Below, one piece after another: positions 6,962-15,882 of a stretch of DNA of 46,217 nucleotides. The first letter of the stretch is position 1; each line of letters opens with the position of its first letter. The stretch comes from a bacterium (lineage in GTDB: Bacteria; Patescibacteriota; Microgenomatia; UBA1400; PJMF01): assembly GCA_017431625.1 (NCBI GenBank), contig JAFRKQ010000022.1, forward strand, positions 1-46,217, in the 5' to 3' direction. Position numbers and translations under genes: made by a program. Under the pieces are notes generated by a model. It saw nothing but the letters and a program-made list of their open reading frames with translations, was not told where the DNA came from and did not search any database.

Positions 6962-9121
6962 ATGAGCAATTGGAGTGAACGTTTGCGACGTTTGATTTGT
7001 TGGCTAATGATTGTGATGGTGGGTGTCGTGCCTTTTGTCTTTTGTTGGCTTTCTGATGAGCTTTTTGAGTTTAACAAGATGCAATTTGTCTATGCTGGCA
7101 CTACTATTATCGCTTGTCTGTACGTGGCACGAATGGTGATCGAAAAAAGACTGATTTGGCAGAAACATTTGCTCAATTGGCCTCTGGGGATTTTTTTGCT
7201 CTCTCAGATCATTAGTACAGTTTTCTCCATGCACCCGCGCACTTCCTGGTTAGGTTACTATACCAGGCTCAATGGTGGTCTACTCTCCACCCTTACCTAT
7301 CTAGTAATTTATTTGGCCTATCTCAACAATTTTACCGCACGTGAGCGCCGATACTTGATCAATGTACTTTTAATCAGTAGTAGTTTGGTGAGTTTATACG
7401 CGATCGGTGAGCATTTTGGTCATTCCTTCAGCTGTTATATGATCAAAGGTCAATTTGATGTCAGCTGTTGGGTGCAAGACGTCAAGACTCGCGTTTATGC
7501 CACTCTAGGTCAGCCCAACTGGCTTGCTGCTTACAATGTTACTGTTATAGGTCTAATAACAGTCTTGATGTTGCACGAATGGTCACAAAAAAAGCGATTT
7601 TTGGCGGCTTATATCATCCCACTCAGTCTCATACTCAATTTTTGCAGCTTGCTTTTCACCAAATCCCGCTCAGGAATCGTCGCTTTTGGGCTGGGGCTGG
7701 TCACAACTATCGTTTTCTTGCTAATTACTTGGATCAAACAAGAAAAATCATTCATTAGCCAGCAAGTCATTATTTTGGCATTAACTCTCGCCTGTTTTTT
7801 CATCCCGGCTTTAGTCTGGGGCACTCAGTATACACCAGCTTTAAACAAGATATTAACCCCAGCCCAAGCTCAAACCCTGGATTTGGGCCTGCCAGCGCAT
7901 CTACAGCACATCAATACCGGCATCACCGACTCGGGCGATATTCGCAAGATTGTCTGGCGAGGAGCGCTTGATATCTGGCGGCACTATCCGCTTTTTGGCA
8001 CTGGGGTGGAAACTTTTGCTTACAGCTACTATGCTTTCCGTCCCACTGATCATAATTGGACGAGTGAGTGGGATTTTCTCTACAATAAGGCTCACAATGA
8101 ATTGCTAAATTTGGCCGCTAATTCTGGAACTTTTGGCCTTTTATCTTACTTGAGTATCTTTGGAGTTTTGGCTTTTGTCGCTGGCAAGTATCTGCTCACG
8201 CAAAAATCACAAGCAGACTATATTGCAAAAAGTTATTGGTATATAGGCATTATTAGCAGTCTAGTCGCTTTGTCGGTGACTAACTTTTTTGGTTTTAGCA
8301 CAGTCAGCGTCCAAGTGCTGCTCTATCTTTTCTTGGCGATAGCCGCCAGTTTGTGTTTGGAGGAAAATCAGGTCACGACCCACCACTGTGTTGACGAGAC
8401 CTGGCAAAGCATCACCTTCATCACTATTACCATTGCTGGTCTGACTCTTTTGAGTCAAGTCTGGAAAACTTGGTATGCCGACTTTAATTATGCCCGCTGC
8501 AAAAACCAAATCACTCGCAACGCCAATGAAGCCATTGAGCGGTGCTCTCTGGCGATTAGTTTGCGGCCTCATGAAGCTTTGTATAAAATCGATCTGGGGA
8601 ATTTCTTCGCTCAATACGCTTACGCCCTCATCCGACAAAATCCCAGCTATGCCGCTCAAGCCCAAGGCTTGATTGATGCTGGCCTCAAGGTAAGTGATCT
8701 GGGTATGGCTCTCAATCCTAACAATCTTAATTTTTACAAAACCCGTTATCTGATGTTCTCGACACTGGCTGGGCTCGACCCTGAATACTGGGCCCAAGCT
8801 GAGGCTGATCTCCTCGAAGCTCGACGCCGCTCACCCACTGATCCCAAGCTGGTCTACTATTACGGGCAAGTCAAAGCCGCCCAAGGCGATCAAACAGCCG
8901 CCAGAGATAGTTACGAGCAAGCAGTCAGTTTGCGCCCACTTTATCTGGATGCTAGGCTGGCCGCCGCTGCTGCCGCTGAGCAAGCAGGCGACTACAAAAC
9001 GGCTTATCAACATTATTTATATGCCCAGAAGTTTTTGGAAGCAGCAAATCTCCAACAAGCGCTCGCGCGCACTGGGACAGCTAGCGGGCTGATAAGCGAA
9101 AAAGAATTGGAGAATCAATGA
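6962..9121 (+). CDS. O-antigen ligase/polymerase-like membrane protein with C-terminal TPRs
   Basis: 719 aa. About twelve hydrophobic segments span residues 10-480, with a large external loop before residue 390 that includes IVWRGALDIWRHYPLFGTGV, typical of the Wzy/WaaL O-antigen ligase family. These enzymes transfer lipid-linked glycans outside the membrane. Residues ~500-719 are soluble and TPR-like (YYYGQVKAAQGDQTAARDSY, QAGDYKTAYQHYLYAQKFL). The likely role is attaching a glycan to a surface polymer or protein; the substrate is unknown. The start is ATG 6962, exactly 7 nt after a TACAAT box, so the mRNA should be leaderless. It overlaps def by 4 nt. Confidence 0.85.
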   Translation: MSNWSERLRRLICWLMIVMVGVVPFVFCWLSDELFEFNKMQFVYAGTTIIACLYVARMVIEKRLIWQKHLLNWPLGIFLLSQIISTVFSMHPRTSWLGYYTRLNGGLLSTLTYLVIYLAYLNNFTARERRYLINVLLISSSLVSLYAIGEHFGHSFSCYMIKGQFDVSCWVQDVKTRVYATLGQPNWLAAYNVTVIGLITVLMLHEWSQKKRFLAAYIIPLSLILNFCSLLFTKSRSGIVAFGLGLVTTIVFLLITWIKQEKSFISQQVIILALTLACFFIPALVWGTQYTPALNKILTPAQAQTLDLGLPAHLQHINTGITDSGDIRKIVWRGALDIWRHYPLFGTGVETFAYSYYAFRPTDHNWTSEWDFLYNKAHNELLNLAANSGTFGLLSYLSIFGVLAFVAGKYLLTQKSQADYIAKSYWYIGIISSLVALSVTNFFGFSTVSVQVLLYLFLAIAASLCLEENQVTTHHCVDETWQSITFITITIAGLTLLSQVWKTWYADFNYARCKNQITRNANEAIERCSLAISLRPHEALYKIDLGNFFAQYAYALIRQNPSYAAQAQGLIDAGLKVSDLGMALNPNNLNFYKTRYLMFSTLAGLDPEYWAQAEADLLEARRRSPTDPKLVYYYGQVKAAQGDQTAARDSYEQAVSLRPLYLDARLAAAAAAEQAGDYKTAYQHYLYAQKFLEAANLQQALARTGTASGLISEKELENQ

Positions 9122-9696
9122 AAATAGTCACAGTCCCTCACCAAATCTTGCGCCAGCAAGCCCAGCCTGTCGCCAGTGTCAATCGTCAGCTACAAAGGCT
9201 ACTGACTGATTTGCAAGCCACCCTCACCCACTCTGAGATTGGTGTCGGGCTGGCCGCACCGCAAATCGGCAGCAATCTGAGGATTTTTGCTCTCAATCTT
9301 CCAAAAGAGTCCAATAAAGAAATTCCTGAATATCATTATTTTATTAATCCTTTGATCACAAAATATGATCAAAAAACCGCCTTTGGCACCGATCCCAAAG
9401 GCCAACCAGACCTCGAGGGCTGTCTTTCCATTCCTCGCATTTATGCCGCCGTGCGCCGACCAGTCAGCATTGATGTCACTTATCAAACCCTCGAAAATGG
9501 CAGCCTAACCACCAAAAAACAACATTTCCAAGACTTTAGTGCCCGAGTGTTCCAGCACGAATATGACCATCTGGACGGCCGACTTTTTACTGATCTCGCG
9601 CTCGAGCAACACACTCAACTATATCTGGATACCGACGATCAGCTCGAAAAAATAACCCCGGCAGAATTGTTTAAGATTTTTGGCGGAGAATTCTAA
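9118..9696 (+). CDS. def: Peptide deformylase
   Basis: 192 aa. Removes the formyl group from nascent proteins. All three motifs are present: GVGLAAPQIG (motif 1), EGCLSIP (motif 2, metal-binding Cys) and FQHEYDHLDG (motif 3, HExxH with catalytic Glu). Length is normal. The ATG overlaps the upstream stop (ATGA), and the stop overlaps the fmt start (TAATG), so def and fmt are coupled, as is common. Confidence 0.98.
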   Translation: MKIVTVPHQILRQQAQPVASVNRQLQRLLTDLQATLTHSEIGVGLAAPQIGSNLRIFALNLPKESNKEIPEYHYFINPLITKYDQKTAFGTDPKGQPDLEGCLSIPRIYAAVRRPVSIDVTYQTLENGSLTTKKQHFQDFSARVFQHEYDHLDGRLFTDLALEQHTQLYLDTDDQLEKITPAELFKIFGGEF

Positions 9697-10559
9697 TGTC
9701 ATATACTTTTTATCTGGCTTCTACTGCTCACTACGGCACCCAAGCGGCTGAGAGTTTACTTGAGACTGGCTTCACTTGCCTGGGAGTGATTACCCCCGCG
9801 CCCAAGCCCCAAGGCCGCAAGCGAGCCCTCATCCCCAATCCCGCCGATTCTTGGGCAAAGAATCGGGGCCTACCAGTTATTTTTATCAAAGACCGGATCA
9901 CCCCTGAGCTTCAAGATCAACTGCAAACTGCTGATTTTCTTCTAGTAGTAGATTTTGGTTATTTTGTGCCACGCTGGTTGCGTGAATTCCCCAAAATCCT
10001 GAGTGTCAACATTCACCCGTCGGCTCTACCCCGCTATCGCGGTGCCAGCCCTGGCCAAGCGGTCCTTTTGCACGGTGATGCCACTTCCGCGGTCTGTATC
10101 ATGACTCTTGCCCAAGCAATGGATGCTGGTGATTTACTGGCACAAATCCCCTTTAGTGTAGATTTATCCTGGACAAGTCAAGATTATTACGATCATGCCT
10201 TCAAGCTTGCCTGCCAGCAACTCCCACAGGTGCTCACCGCTTACGCTCGCCGTCAGCTCACCCTCCAGCCGCAGCAAGGCCAGCCAAGTCTCGCCGGTAA
10301 AATCACCAAAGCCGACACTTTTATCTCTTGGGAAAATTTGTGGCGACCAGAAAACGCCACTCAGATAGAACGAGCCATTCGTGCCTATTATCCACGTCCA
10401 CTCGCCTGGACACTCGTGCCCACCCTCAATGGTGAGCGCCGCCTCCAGTTGCTGCAAGCTCATCTGGATACTACCGGTCAACTTTGCCTTGATCGGGTGA
10501 AACTTGAGGGCGAGACCGCCAAACCTTGGGACAGCGTGCGTGGCAAAATAGCCACCTAA
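9696..10559 (+). CDS. fmt: Methionyl-tRNA formyltransferase
   Basis: 287 aa. Formylates initiator Met-tRNA using 10-formyl-THF. The conserved core SVNIHPSALPRYRGASPGQA contains the catalytic Asn and His and the SLLP-like loop, and MTLAQAMDAGDLLAQ carries the conserved MDAG. A C-terminal OB-like region follows but is shorter than in E. coli Fmt (about 315 aa). Last gene of the ligase-def-fmt operon; a dispersed repeat starts 3 nt after the stop. Confidence 0.95.
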   Translation: MSYTFYLASTAHYGTQAAESLLETGFTCLGVITPAPKPQGRKRALIPNPADSWAKNRGLPVIFIKDRITPELQDQLQTADFLLVVDFGYFVPRWLREFPKILSVNIHPSALPRYRGASPGQAVLLHGDATSAVCIMTLAQAMDAGDLLAQIPFSVDLSWTSQDYYDHAFKLACQQLPQVLTAYARRQLTLQPQQGQPSLAGKITKADTFISWENLWRPENATQIERAIRAYYPRPLAWTLVPTLNGERRLQLLQAHLDTTGQLCLDRVKLEGETAKPWDSVRGKIAT

Positions 10560-10562
10560 TCT

Positions 10563-10646
10563 ATGAGCCTCTTGTACTCACAAAGAAAAATAATGACCGT
10601 ACATCAATATATTTTTGTGAGCCTTAGAGGCGTACGCACCAAAAAT
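10563..10646 (+). repeat. Modular palindromic repeat, copy 3
   Basis: Left arm ATGAGCCT-CTT-GTACTCAC, right arm GTGAGCCT-TAG-AGGCGTAC, core with ATAATGACCGTACATCAATA. It directly follows fmt. Confidence 0.9.
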
Positions 10647-10681
10647 ACCATTTATTTTAGACTTAATTCTCGATTTCACTC

Positions 10682-10832
10682 TTGACAAAAACCCTATAAT
10701 GTGATATAATAAAAGCATCTAACATGATCAATTATCTGCCTAAAGGTGGATGGTGACGCGTGTTAGTGGCGTTCTTTGACATTTCAGACTGTTTAATCTT
10801 GATCACACAACATCAAAAGGAGGTAATATGTA
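10682..10832 (+). promoter_or_regulatory. Strong promoter and boxA leader of the HELAH orphan
   Basis: TTGACA 10682-10687, 17-nt spacer, TATAAT 10705-10710, with a second TATAAT inside the spacer. About 34 nt including this promoter are identical to the promoter at 36591. The ~116-nt leader contains boxA-like GTTCTTTGAC (10771-10780) inside an inverted repeat TGATCAA (10725-10731) / TTGATCA (10799-10805). AAGGAGGT (10817-10824) is followed by ATGTAATG: an AUG-UAA start-stop pair, then the real ATG at 10833. Confidence 0.8.
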
Positions 10833-12452
10833 ATGATCAACTTTAACGAGCCTTTACTCCCGTCCGTCCGCAGTTTTGTTGCTAGTCGCAGCGATGACAA
10901 TCTGATTCCGCTCTCACGAGCCCAAGGTAAGTTCCTTTTTGACGACTTGGCCGCTATCACAGAGCCAATCGTTGAAAAAACCTGCTACTGGAACTTCGTC
11001 GAAATGGTACAGCCCAAAGACGCTGTCACCATGGAAAAAGAGTACTTGGCAGCTTTTGCCAAGGCAGGCTTTAAGCCTGGTCTGATCCGTCATCCCAACT
11101 TTGAGTACCGCCTGGAAGTCCCTGGCATTGAGACCGATGACGCCCGCGAGCAAATCACCAAAGCCCTCGAGCAAATCGCTCACCTTGAGCGCGGTCTGGC
11201 CAGCTCCAGCAGTCTTGACGATCGGGTCAAAAGTCTCGGTTGTCAACTGGCACGCGACAAGATGCTCAACGACTTGAACATGGCCAAACTCATTGATGGT
11301 ATCACCCATCAGGACGACCAAGCCACAAAAACCGCCATTGTCAACATTTATGGCAAGCTTGAGCCCGCTTACATCGAGTTAGCCCAGAGGTTGTATCAAG
11401 CTAACCAAGCCAAAATCACTGTTGACACTCCTGAGTGTGAGTATACCAGTCAAGACATAGCCGTTTTTGAGCAAAAACTGGCGACGGCCGAGGATCTTTA
11501 CAACATCTACCGCTATGGCCTTGATCACTACGGGGCTTGCGCTGATGTTGGTGGCTTTGGCTACAATATTGTCCTTGATCCTGGTGCCATCAATATTGAC
11601 GTGCGCGACACCTCTAGACTGGGACACCCGGCAGTTTTCGTCCCCGCGCAGGTGAGCTACACACTCAAAAAATTCCTTTCGGTCAGCGAGCACGAGCTGG
11701 CTCACGCCAGACAGAGTCTCACGCTGAGTCGTGTTTTCGGCTTTGGAGGGCTCAAATACAAGTGCTCCAAAGAGGTCAATTACGAGTCCGAAGGTAAATG
11801 GGCCGACTATCTTTTTGGCCTATCTATTGGCCAGTCGGTAGGTTTACCCCACCCGTATTACGTTTTGGGACTGGAAAAAGCCCTGCAGGGGTACGGTTTT
11901 GATGATCTTTTCGCGTATATTTTCACGCTCAAGCAGGCTCTCAAGGACAACCCTAGTACTAACGCCAGTGAAGCTTACAGCATCACTCGCCGTCTCCTGC
12001 GTGGTTGCCATCAGCTCACGGACAATCCCGTTGGGTTTGGCAATCTCAAGGATATGGCCTACTTGGTAGGTTTTAGCGAAAAATGGCAGTTGGTCAACTT
12101 AGGTCTTGGCGCTTACGAGTTTTTGAGCAATGTCTCGCCCCGTGGTCTCCAGGCACTTGAGCCGCTGACCATTGACGAGGGCTACGTCGAGCCTTTCCCC
12201 AAGTTCAAGCTGGCCCGTGACTTTTGGGAGTCAGAATACAAGTACACTATCAAGCGCCGTCTCCTGAAAGCCGAGGAAGCAGCAATCCTGGCGAGCGCTC
12301 ACACTGCCCCGACATCCTCCACTCCCAGCCTGCACACACCCGCAGATGATGGCGCAATGGTATGCAAACCTACTGGCGCAGTGTCCGCCAAGTCGCCTGC
12401 TAGAGCCGCTGCTCCCAAAAAGAAAATCCCTTGGTGGCAGAGAATTCTCTAG
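10833..12452 (+). CDS. Orphan protein with HExxH (putative zinc metalloprotein)
   Basis: 539 aa, no signal peptide. SVSEHELAHARQSL (about residues 288-301) holds an HExxH zinc motif, followed about 24 residues later by EVNYESEGKWADYLFG, which could give the third zinc ligand as in gluzincins. The N-terminal third has RHPNFEYRLEVPG and a helical region; a distant link to the DUF1704 carboxypeptidase-like family is possible, but that family has HExxxH spacing, so I do not assign it. The C-terminus is Ala/Ser/Thr/Pro-rich and ends in a basic KKKIPWWQRIL. Expressed from a strong promoter with a boxA leader. Confidence 0.75.
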   Translation: MINFNEPLLPSVRSFVASRSDDNLIPLSRAQGKFLFDDLAAITEPIVEKTCYWNFVEMVQPKDAVTMEKEYLAAFAKAGFKPGLIRHPNFEYRLEVPGIETDDAREQITKALEQIAHLERGLASSSSLDDRVKSLGCQLARDKMLNDLNMAKLIDGITHQDDQATKTAIVNIYGKLEPAYIELAQRLYQANQAKITVDTPECEYTSQDIAVFEQKLATAEDLYNIYRYGLDHYGACADVGGFGYNIVLDPGAINIDVRDTSRLGHPAVFVPAQVSYTLKKFLSVSEHELAHARQSLTLSRVFGFGGLKYKCSKEVNYESEGKWADYLFGLSIGQSVGLPHPYYVLGLEKALQGYGFDDLFAYIFTLKQALKDNPSTNASEAYSITRRLLRGCHQLTDNPVGFGNLKDMAYLVGFSEKWQLVNLGLGAYEFLSNVSPRGLQALEPLTIDEGYVEPFPKFKLARDFWESEYKYTIKRRLLKAEEAAILASAHTAPTSSTPSLHTPADDGAMVCKPTGAVSAKSPARAAAPKKKIPWWQRIL

Positions 12453-12490
12453 TACTTGAGCAAAATTAGTCTGAAAGTCAAACGTCTTTG

Positions 12491-12516
12491 GCCCTCTCTT
12501 TTGTGAGAGGGCTTTA
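12491..12516 (+). terminator. Rho-independent terminator
   Basis: Stem GCCCTCTC / GAGAGGGC with a TTTTGT loop and a short T tail, 38 nt after the HELAH gene. Confidence 0.8.
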
Positions 12517-12596
12517 ATGTGATTGTCGCTTTGCCTACACACTCCAGACGACAAATCCCCGTCACGTTTGCCCCGACGGTAGCCAACTCCCCCCCA

Positions 12597-12678
12597 TTTT
12601 TTGTACGCCTCAAAGGCTCACAAAATATAGTGGATACATCAACAAAAAAACTGTGTGAGTACAATGTACTCACAAAAC
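12597..12678 (+). repeat. Modular palindromic repeat, copy 4
   Basis: Left arm GTACGCCT-CAA-AGGCTCAC; the right arm GTGAGTAC-AAT-GTACTCAC is a perfect palindrome. The core (TGGATACATCAAC) is diverged. It lies 19 nt past the rpmB stop. Confidence 0.9.
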
Positions 12679-12697
12679 TGTCACTGTCAGCCCAAGT

Positions 12698-12913
12698 TTA
12701 TTTCTTTTTGGCGTAAGTGGGCACAACACCGTGTTTTTTGAGGGTACGGATCAAGCGAGCGGGCACTTTCATGCGCACTTTTTTGCCCTTGGGATCACTA
12801 ATAGTAACCGTTTTGAGATTGTATTTATAAGTCCGATTACGCCGATTTTTGGCGTGTGAAACGGTGTGACCATGACCAGCCACGCGCGGATATCTAACAG
12901 TAAAACTTGACAT
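12698..12913 (-). CDS. rpmB: 50S ribosomal protein L28
   Basis: 71 aa. GHTVSHAKNRRNRTYKYNL matches the L28 N-terminal signature (VSHxxxxTxRxxxPNL) and KVRMKVPARLIRTLKK its C-terminal signature. No Cys zinc ribbon. ATG 12913 has a GGAGAGG site. Its TATAAT (12959-12954) lies only 12 nt from the oppositely directed -10 of the site-2 protease gene. Confidence 0.95.
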   Translation of the reverse strand: MSSFTVRYPRVAGHGHTVSHAKNRRNRTYKYNLKTVTISDPKGKKVRMKVPARLIRTLKKHGVVPTYAKKK

Positions 12914-12953
12914 TTTTGCCTCTCCAATTACTGATTTTCAAACTGAGGGCTAT

Positions 12954-12977
12954 ATTATACCACATTTGTGATATAAT
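12954..12977. promoter_or_regulatory. Divergent -10 boxes for rpmB and the site-2 protease
   Basis: TATAAT on the minus strand (12959-12954) and TATAAT on the plus strand (12972-12977). The two genes share about 75 bp of upstream DNA, so their transcription may interfere or be co-controlled. Confidence 0.7.
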
Positions 12978-12988
12978 ACAAGGCGGAA

Positions 12989-13690
12989 ATGCAAAAAAAG
13001 ACAATTTGGTATATAATTCTGTTCATTATCCTGGCAGAGTTTAGCGTGGGTGACAATCGTATCACCTCCATGTTGCGCCACCCGCTCGAGACCGTCATGA
13101 TGCTGGCAGTCCTTTTGATCGGTCTGACCGTCCACGAATTTGCCCACGCCTGGATGGCCGATCGCCTTGGTGACCCCAATCCCCGTCTGGCCGGTCGCGT
13201 CAGTCTCAATCCTTTAGTTCACCTCGATCCTTTTGGCACTCTTTTGATCGTCCTCACGGGCTTTGGCTGGGGTAAACCGGTGCAATTTGACCCTTACAAT
13301 CTCACCAACCCCGACAAGGACGGAGCCGTCATCGCTGCCGCCGGGCCAATTAGCAATATCATTTTGGCTATTGTGTCAGCGTTGAGTCTACGCTTTATAC
13401 CTCTCGGAATCTCTCTTGGTCCTGTTGGTCAATTTTTGTTTTTGATGTTTCAATACAATATCAATTTGGCAGTTTTCAATCTCATTCCTATCTACCCTCT
13501 TGACGGTCATCACATTTTGCGCGCTTTTCTCGATGCTCCCACGCGTCAGCGCTACGATATTTTCAATCGCTCCATAGGCATGTATTTGGCGTTGATATCG
13601 ATGCTACCACTGATTGGTGGTCGCTCACTGGTTAGCTTGATTATGACACCAGCGATCAATTTTGCCTACATGCTCTTTATGAGTCTATAA
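12989..13690 (+). CDS. Site-2 protease family (M50) membrane metalloprotease
   Basis: 233 aa with about six hydrophobic segments. LTVHEFAHAWMADRLGD holds the HExxH zinc motif in the second membrane segment, and NLIPIYPLDGHHILRAF is the NPxPxxDG-type motif that supplies the third ligand. LAGRVSLNPLVHLDPFGTLL is typical of the compact bacterial M50 group without a PDZ domain. It cleaves substrates within the membrane; the target is unknown. ATG 12989 lies 11 nt after TATAAT with only a weak AAGGCGG. Confidence 0.93.
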   Translation: MQKKTIWYIILFIILAEFSVGDNRITSMLRHPLETVMMLAVLLIGLTVHEFAHAWMADRLGDPNPRLAGRVSLNPLVHLDPFGTLLIVLTGFGWGKPVQFDPYNLTNPDKDGAVIAAAGPISNIILAIVSALSLRFIPLGISLGPVGQFLFLMFQYNINLAVFNLIPIYPLDGHHILRAFLDAPTRQRYDIFNRSIGMYLALISMLPLIGGRSLVSLIMTPAINFAYMLFMSL

Positions 13691-13719
13691 TATAAATTAT
13701 AGGATTTTATCACGAGGCA

Positions 13720-13744
13720 AAAAAGGCCGCCTTGTGGGCAGCCT
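13720..13744 (-). terminator. Terminator of the DHH-like orphan
   Basis: On the minus strand AGGCTGCC / GGCGGCCT pairs with one U:G wobble, followed by TTTTTT. On the plus strand the same position is a C:A mismatch, so it works mainly for the minus-strand gene. Confidence 0.8.
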
Positions 13745-13781
13745 ATTCACAAATTGACTTGTCCTGACTTGACAGTAGCAC

Positions 13782-14768
13782 TTACAAAGTGGCGGCTACC
13801 TGGATATTGGAAAAATTTACCCGCAACCAGTCGCCCAGACGCCGATACCAAGGCCGTTTGTAGACCTCAGCCATCACCGCGACCACTTCATCCAGCTCCA
13901 GCACCGAGTTTTTCCCTTGCGGGGAACCGGCTAACAAATCACTGCCGCCCCAGCCGAGCTCGAGGTAGTTGAGCTTCAAAACTGCCGCCTCAAAATTGCA
14001 GTAGCCAGGACCGTATTGTGCCACGGTGAATTTCCTGATCGGGGTGCTACCGCCATAGTGAAACTTGGGGTTGAAGCAGACCACAACAGGGCTCAGACAG
14101 AAACCGAGATTGACGGCGTGTTTGTGCTCTGCCTGTACAACAGCTACACCTTTGTGCATGTACAAGTCTGCCTCTCCACTTTCCAGGGCCAGTACCAGCG
14201 ATTCACGCGCCGCCAGGACACTCCCAGCACAGTCGTGTGGCACTTTACCCGTTGTCAGGTAGTCTTCCATCAGGTCCACTCGCTCGCCTAAGGGGAGTTT
14301 GTTGTCCGAGCACACCGCTCGCATCGTAGCGATCTGGAGACCATCAGTCATTGCCCACAGGTATTTGCGCGTAGGCAGGGGCTGGGCATACCACTTGCCA
14401 TAGAAGTGGCGATTGGCCATGACGATAGCAGCGATGCGGTCCTCAATGTTGACATCGAGTGGACGATCGGCAGTGCGCAAGCGATATTGTATGACCGCTA
14501 AAGCACCGACAGTGTCAATATCCGGTTTGATGACGACACCAGTCAAGCGTCGCTGGCGTCCAGACAAAACTCCTACATCCGCTTCCATGGCTGCTTCCAG
14601 ATGACTCTGATGACGAGTCGGCAGGACATTGAGAATTAACTTTCCCAGGCATTCCAGCAAAGTGATGCCGACACCGAATACATCGCCGCCAGCGAAAATT
14701 GCCTCGTTGCGCTGAAAATCTTTTGGTGACAATTGCGCATATGTAATAAACGAAGTGGTTGCTAACAT
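13782..14768 (-). CDS. Orphan protein, possible divergent DHH/DHHA1 phosphoesterase
   Basis: 328 aa, no signal peptide. VVIKPDIDTVGALAVIQYRL resembles DHH motif I (PDxDxxGA), and near the C-terminus GWGGSDLLAGSPQG resembles the GGHxxAAG of DHHA1 domains. The other DHH motifs are not clear, so the assignment is weak. ATG 14768 is chosen over an upstream in-frame start because AAGGAGG stands 8-9 nt before it and upstream codons fall in a GC-rich structured leader. It has its own promoter, boxA leader and terminator. Confidence 0.7.
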   Translation of the reverse strand: MLATTSFITYAQLSPKDFQRNEAIFAGGDVFGVGITLLECLGKLILNVLPTRHQSHLEAAMEADVGVLSGRQRRLTGVVIKPDIDTVGALAVIQYRLRTADRPLDVNIEDRIAAIVMANRHFYGKWYAQPLPTRKYLWAMTDGLQIATMRAVCSDNKLPLGERVDLMEDYLTTGKVPHDCAGSVLAARESLVLALESGEADLYMHKGVAVVQAEHKHAVNLGFCLSPVVVCFNPKFHYGGSTPIRKFTVAQYGPGYCNFEAAVLKLNYLELGWGGSDLLAGSPQGKNSVLELDEVVAVMAEVYKRPWYRRLGDWLRVNFSNIQVAATL

Positions 14769-15014
14769 TGTTAATTCCTCCTTGGTTATAGGCCTTGTGG
14801 CCAAATTTCCGACTTTTGGCCGGGGCTTTTGGGTGAGCCTCGCCCATCGCGAGTTTCCTCGTGATCCGCGAGCCGCACCCAAAACCGCTACAAAGAGGTC
14901 TTAACATCAAGTCAGTTTGTCAAAGATCACCTCTGACCCCACCAAGCTCCCGATTGAGTCGGACTTAGTTGCGCCAGAAAAATATATTATAACGCACTTT
15001 GACCAACTTGTCAA
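14769..15014 (-). promoter_or_regulatory. Promoter and ~210-nt boxA leader of the DHH-like orphan
   Basis: TTGACA (15014-15009), 17-nt spacer, TATAAT (14991-14986). The leader carries boxA-like GTGATCTTTGACAAAC (14930-14915) bounded by inverted repeat AGAGGT (14934-14929) / ACCTCT (14899-14894). GC-rich nested hairpins follow at about 14830-14880 (GGGTG ... CACCC), then the SD. Confidence 0.75.
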
Positions 15015-15072
15015 GACTCAAATTAAGCCACTTTGCCCCTTATTTAACGACGATGCATGGTATAATACATCT

Positions 15073-15882
15073 ATGTGGCCATCATTTTCACTTGCCGGCT
15101 TTATGACAATCTACACTCTCCCGATTGGCTTGTTTTTGGCACTTTTTTGGGGAAGCTTCGTTTTTTGGCGCCTGTTACACCAATCAGCCCGCTACAATGA
15201 ATTTGAAATTTTTGATGCTTTAATCTGGAGTACCCTTGGAGGTATAATTATTGGCCGTGCCGTCCATTTGAGCTGGCACTTTGAGCAATTTGGCGATTGG
15301 CATACGTGGTTTGACATCATTCATTATCCTGGTTTTTCCATGTTTTTTTGCGTGATTGCCGCCAGTTTTTTCTTTTGGCGCTACCTCGCCCACCTCAAAA
15401 TCACCGATCTGGAATTACTTGACTACTGGGTGCGTGGCCTGAGCTGTACTCTGATCATCTACTATTTGAGCCTTTTTATTGACGGCTCTGGCAGCGGCTA
15501 TCTGGTAGCTTCCTGGCTAGGTTTCCCCCTAGAAAAGACTGGCCTCTATCTTTTTCCCGCACCTTTGGTCGGGGCAAGTTTTTATTTTTTAGTCAGCTTT
15601 CTCCTGGAATATCTGGAAAAAAACTATCGCACCTATACTTGGTATCGAGCCAATCGTTCCCAAGCCAAAACTGGATTTGTTTTTTTCACTTTTTTATTGA
15701 TTTACGGCGTTTATTCTCTAGTGAGTCTGGTTTTCCAGCCGCCAGTTTTTCGCCGCTTTGGCCACAGTTGGGACTGGCTTTGGGCGGTCATTTTGATTGT
15801 CACTGACATTACTTTACTCTGGCTACATGCCCTGGCTGCCCGCCGCCAGCGCAAACCCAACAAAAAGGTAAATAAAAAATGA
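15073..15882 (+). CDS. lgt: Prolipoprotein diacylglyceryl transferase-like membrane protein
   Basis: 269 aa with about seven membrane segments, the Lgt topology. FDALIWSTLGGIIIGRAVHL aligns with the Lgt segment containing the conserved Arg, and YPGFSMFFCVIAASFFFWRY with the GGxSFHGG region, though it is degenerate. The identification is by layout and partial motifs. Lgt adds diacylglycerol to the lipobox Cys of lipoproteins. The start is ATG 15073, 6 nt after TATAAT (15061-15066), giving a leaderless mRNA; in-frame upstream codons lie before the promoter. Overlaps the next gene by 4 nt. Confidence 0.6.
   Translation: MWPSFSLAGFMTIYTLPIGLFLALFWGSFVFWRLLHQSARYNEFEIFDALIWSTLGGIIIGRAVHLSWHFEQFGDWHTWFDIIHYPGFSMFFCVIAASFFFWRYLAHLKITDLELLDYWVRGLSCTLIIYYLSLFIDGSGSGYLVASWLGFPLEKTGLYLFPAPLVGASFYFLVSFLLEYLEKNYRTYTWYRANRSQAKTGFVFFTFLLIYGVYSLVSLVFQPPVFRRFGHSWDWLWAVILIVTDITLLWLHALAARRQRKPNKKVNKK

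Noticed and set aside
8261-8797. Minus-strand ORF of 178 aa
   Set aside because: Lies wholly within the O-antigen ligase/TPR gene in antisense, with no RBS.
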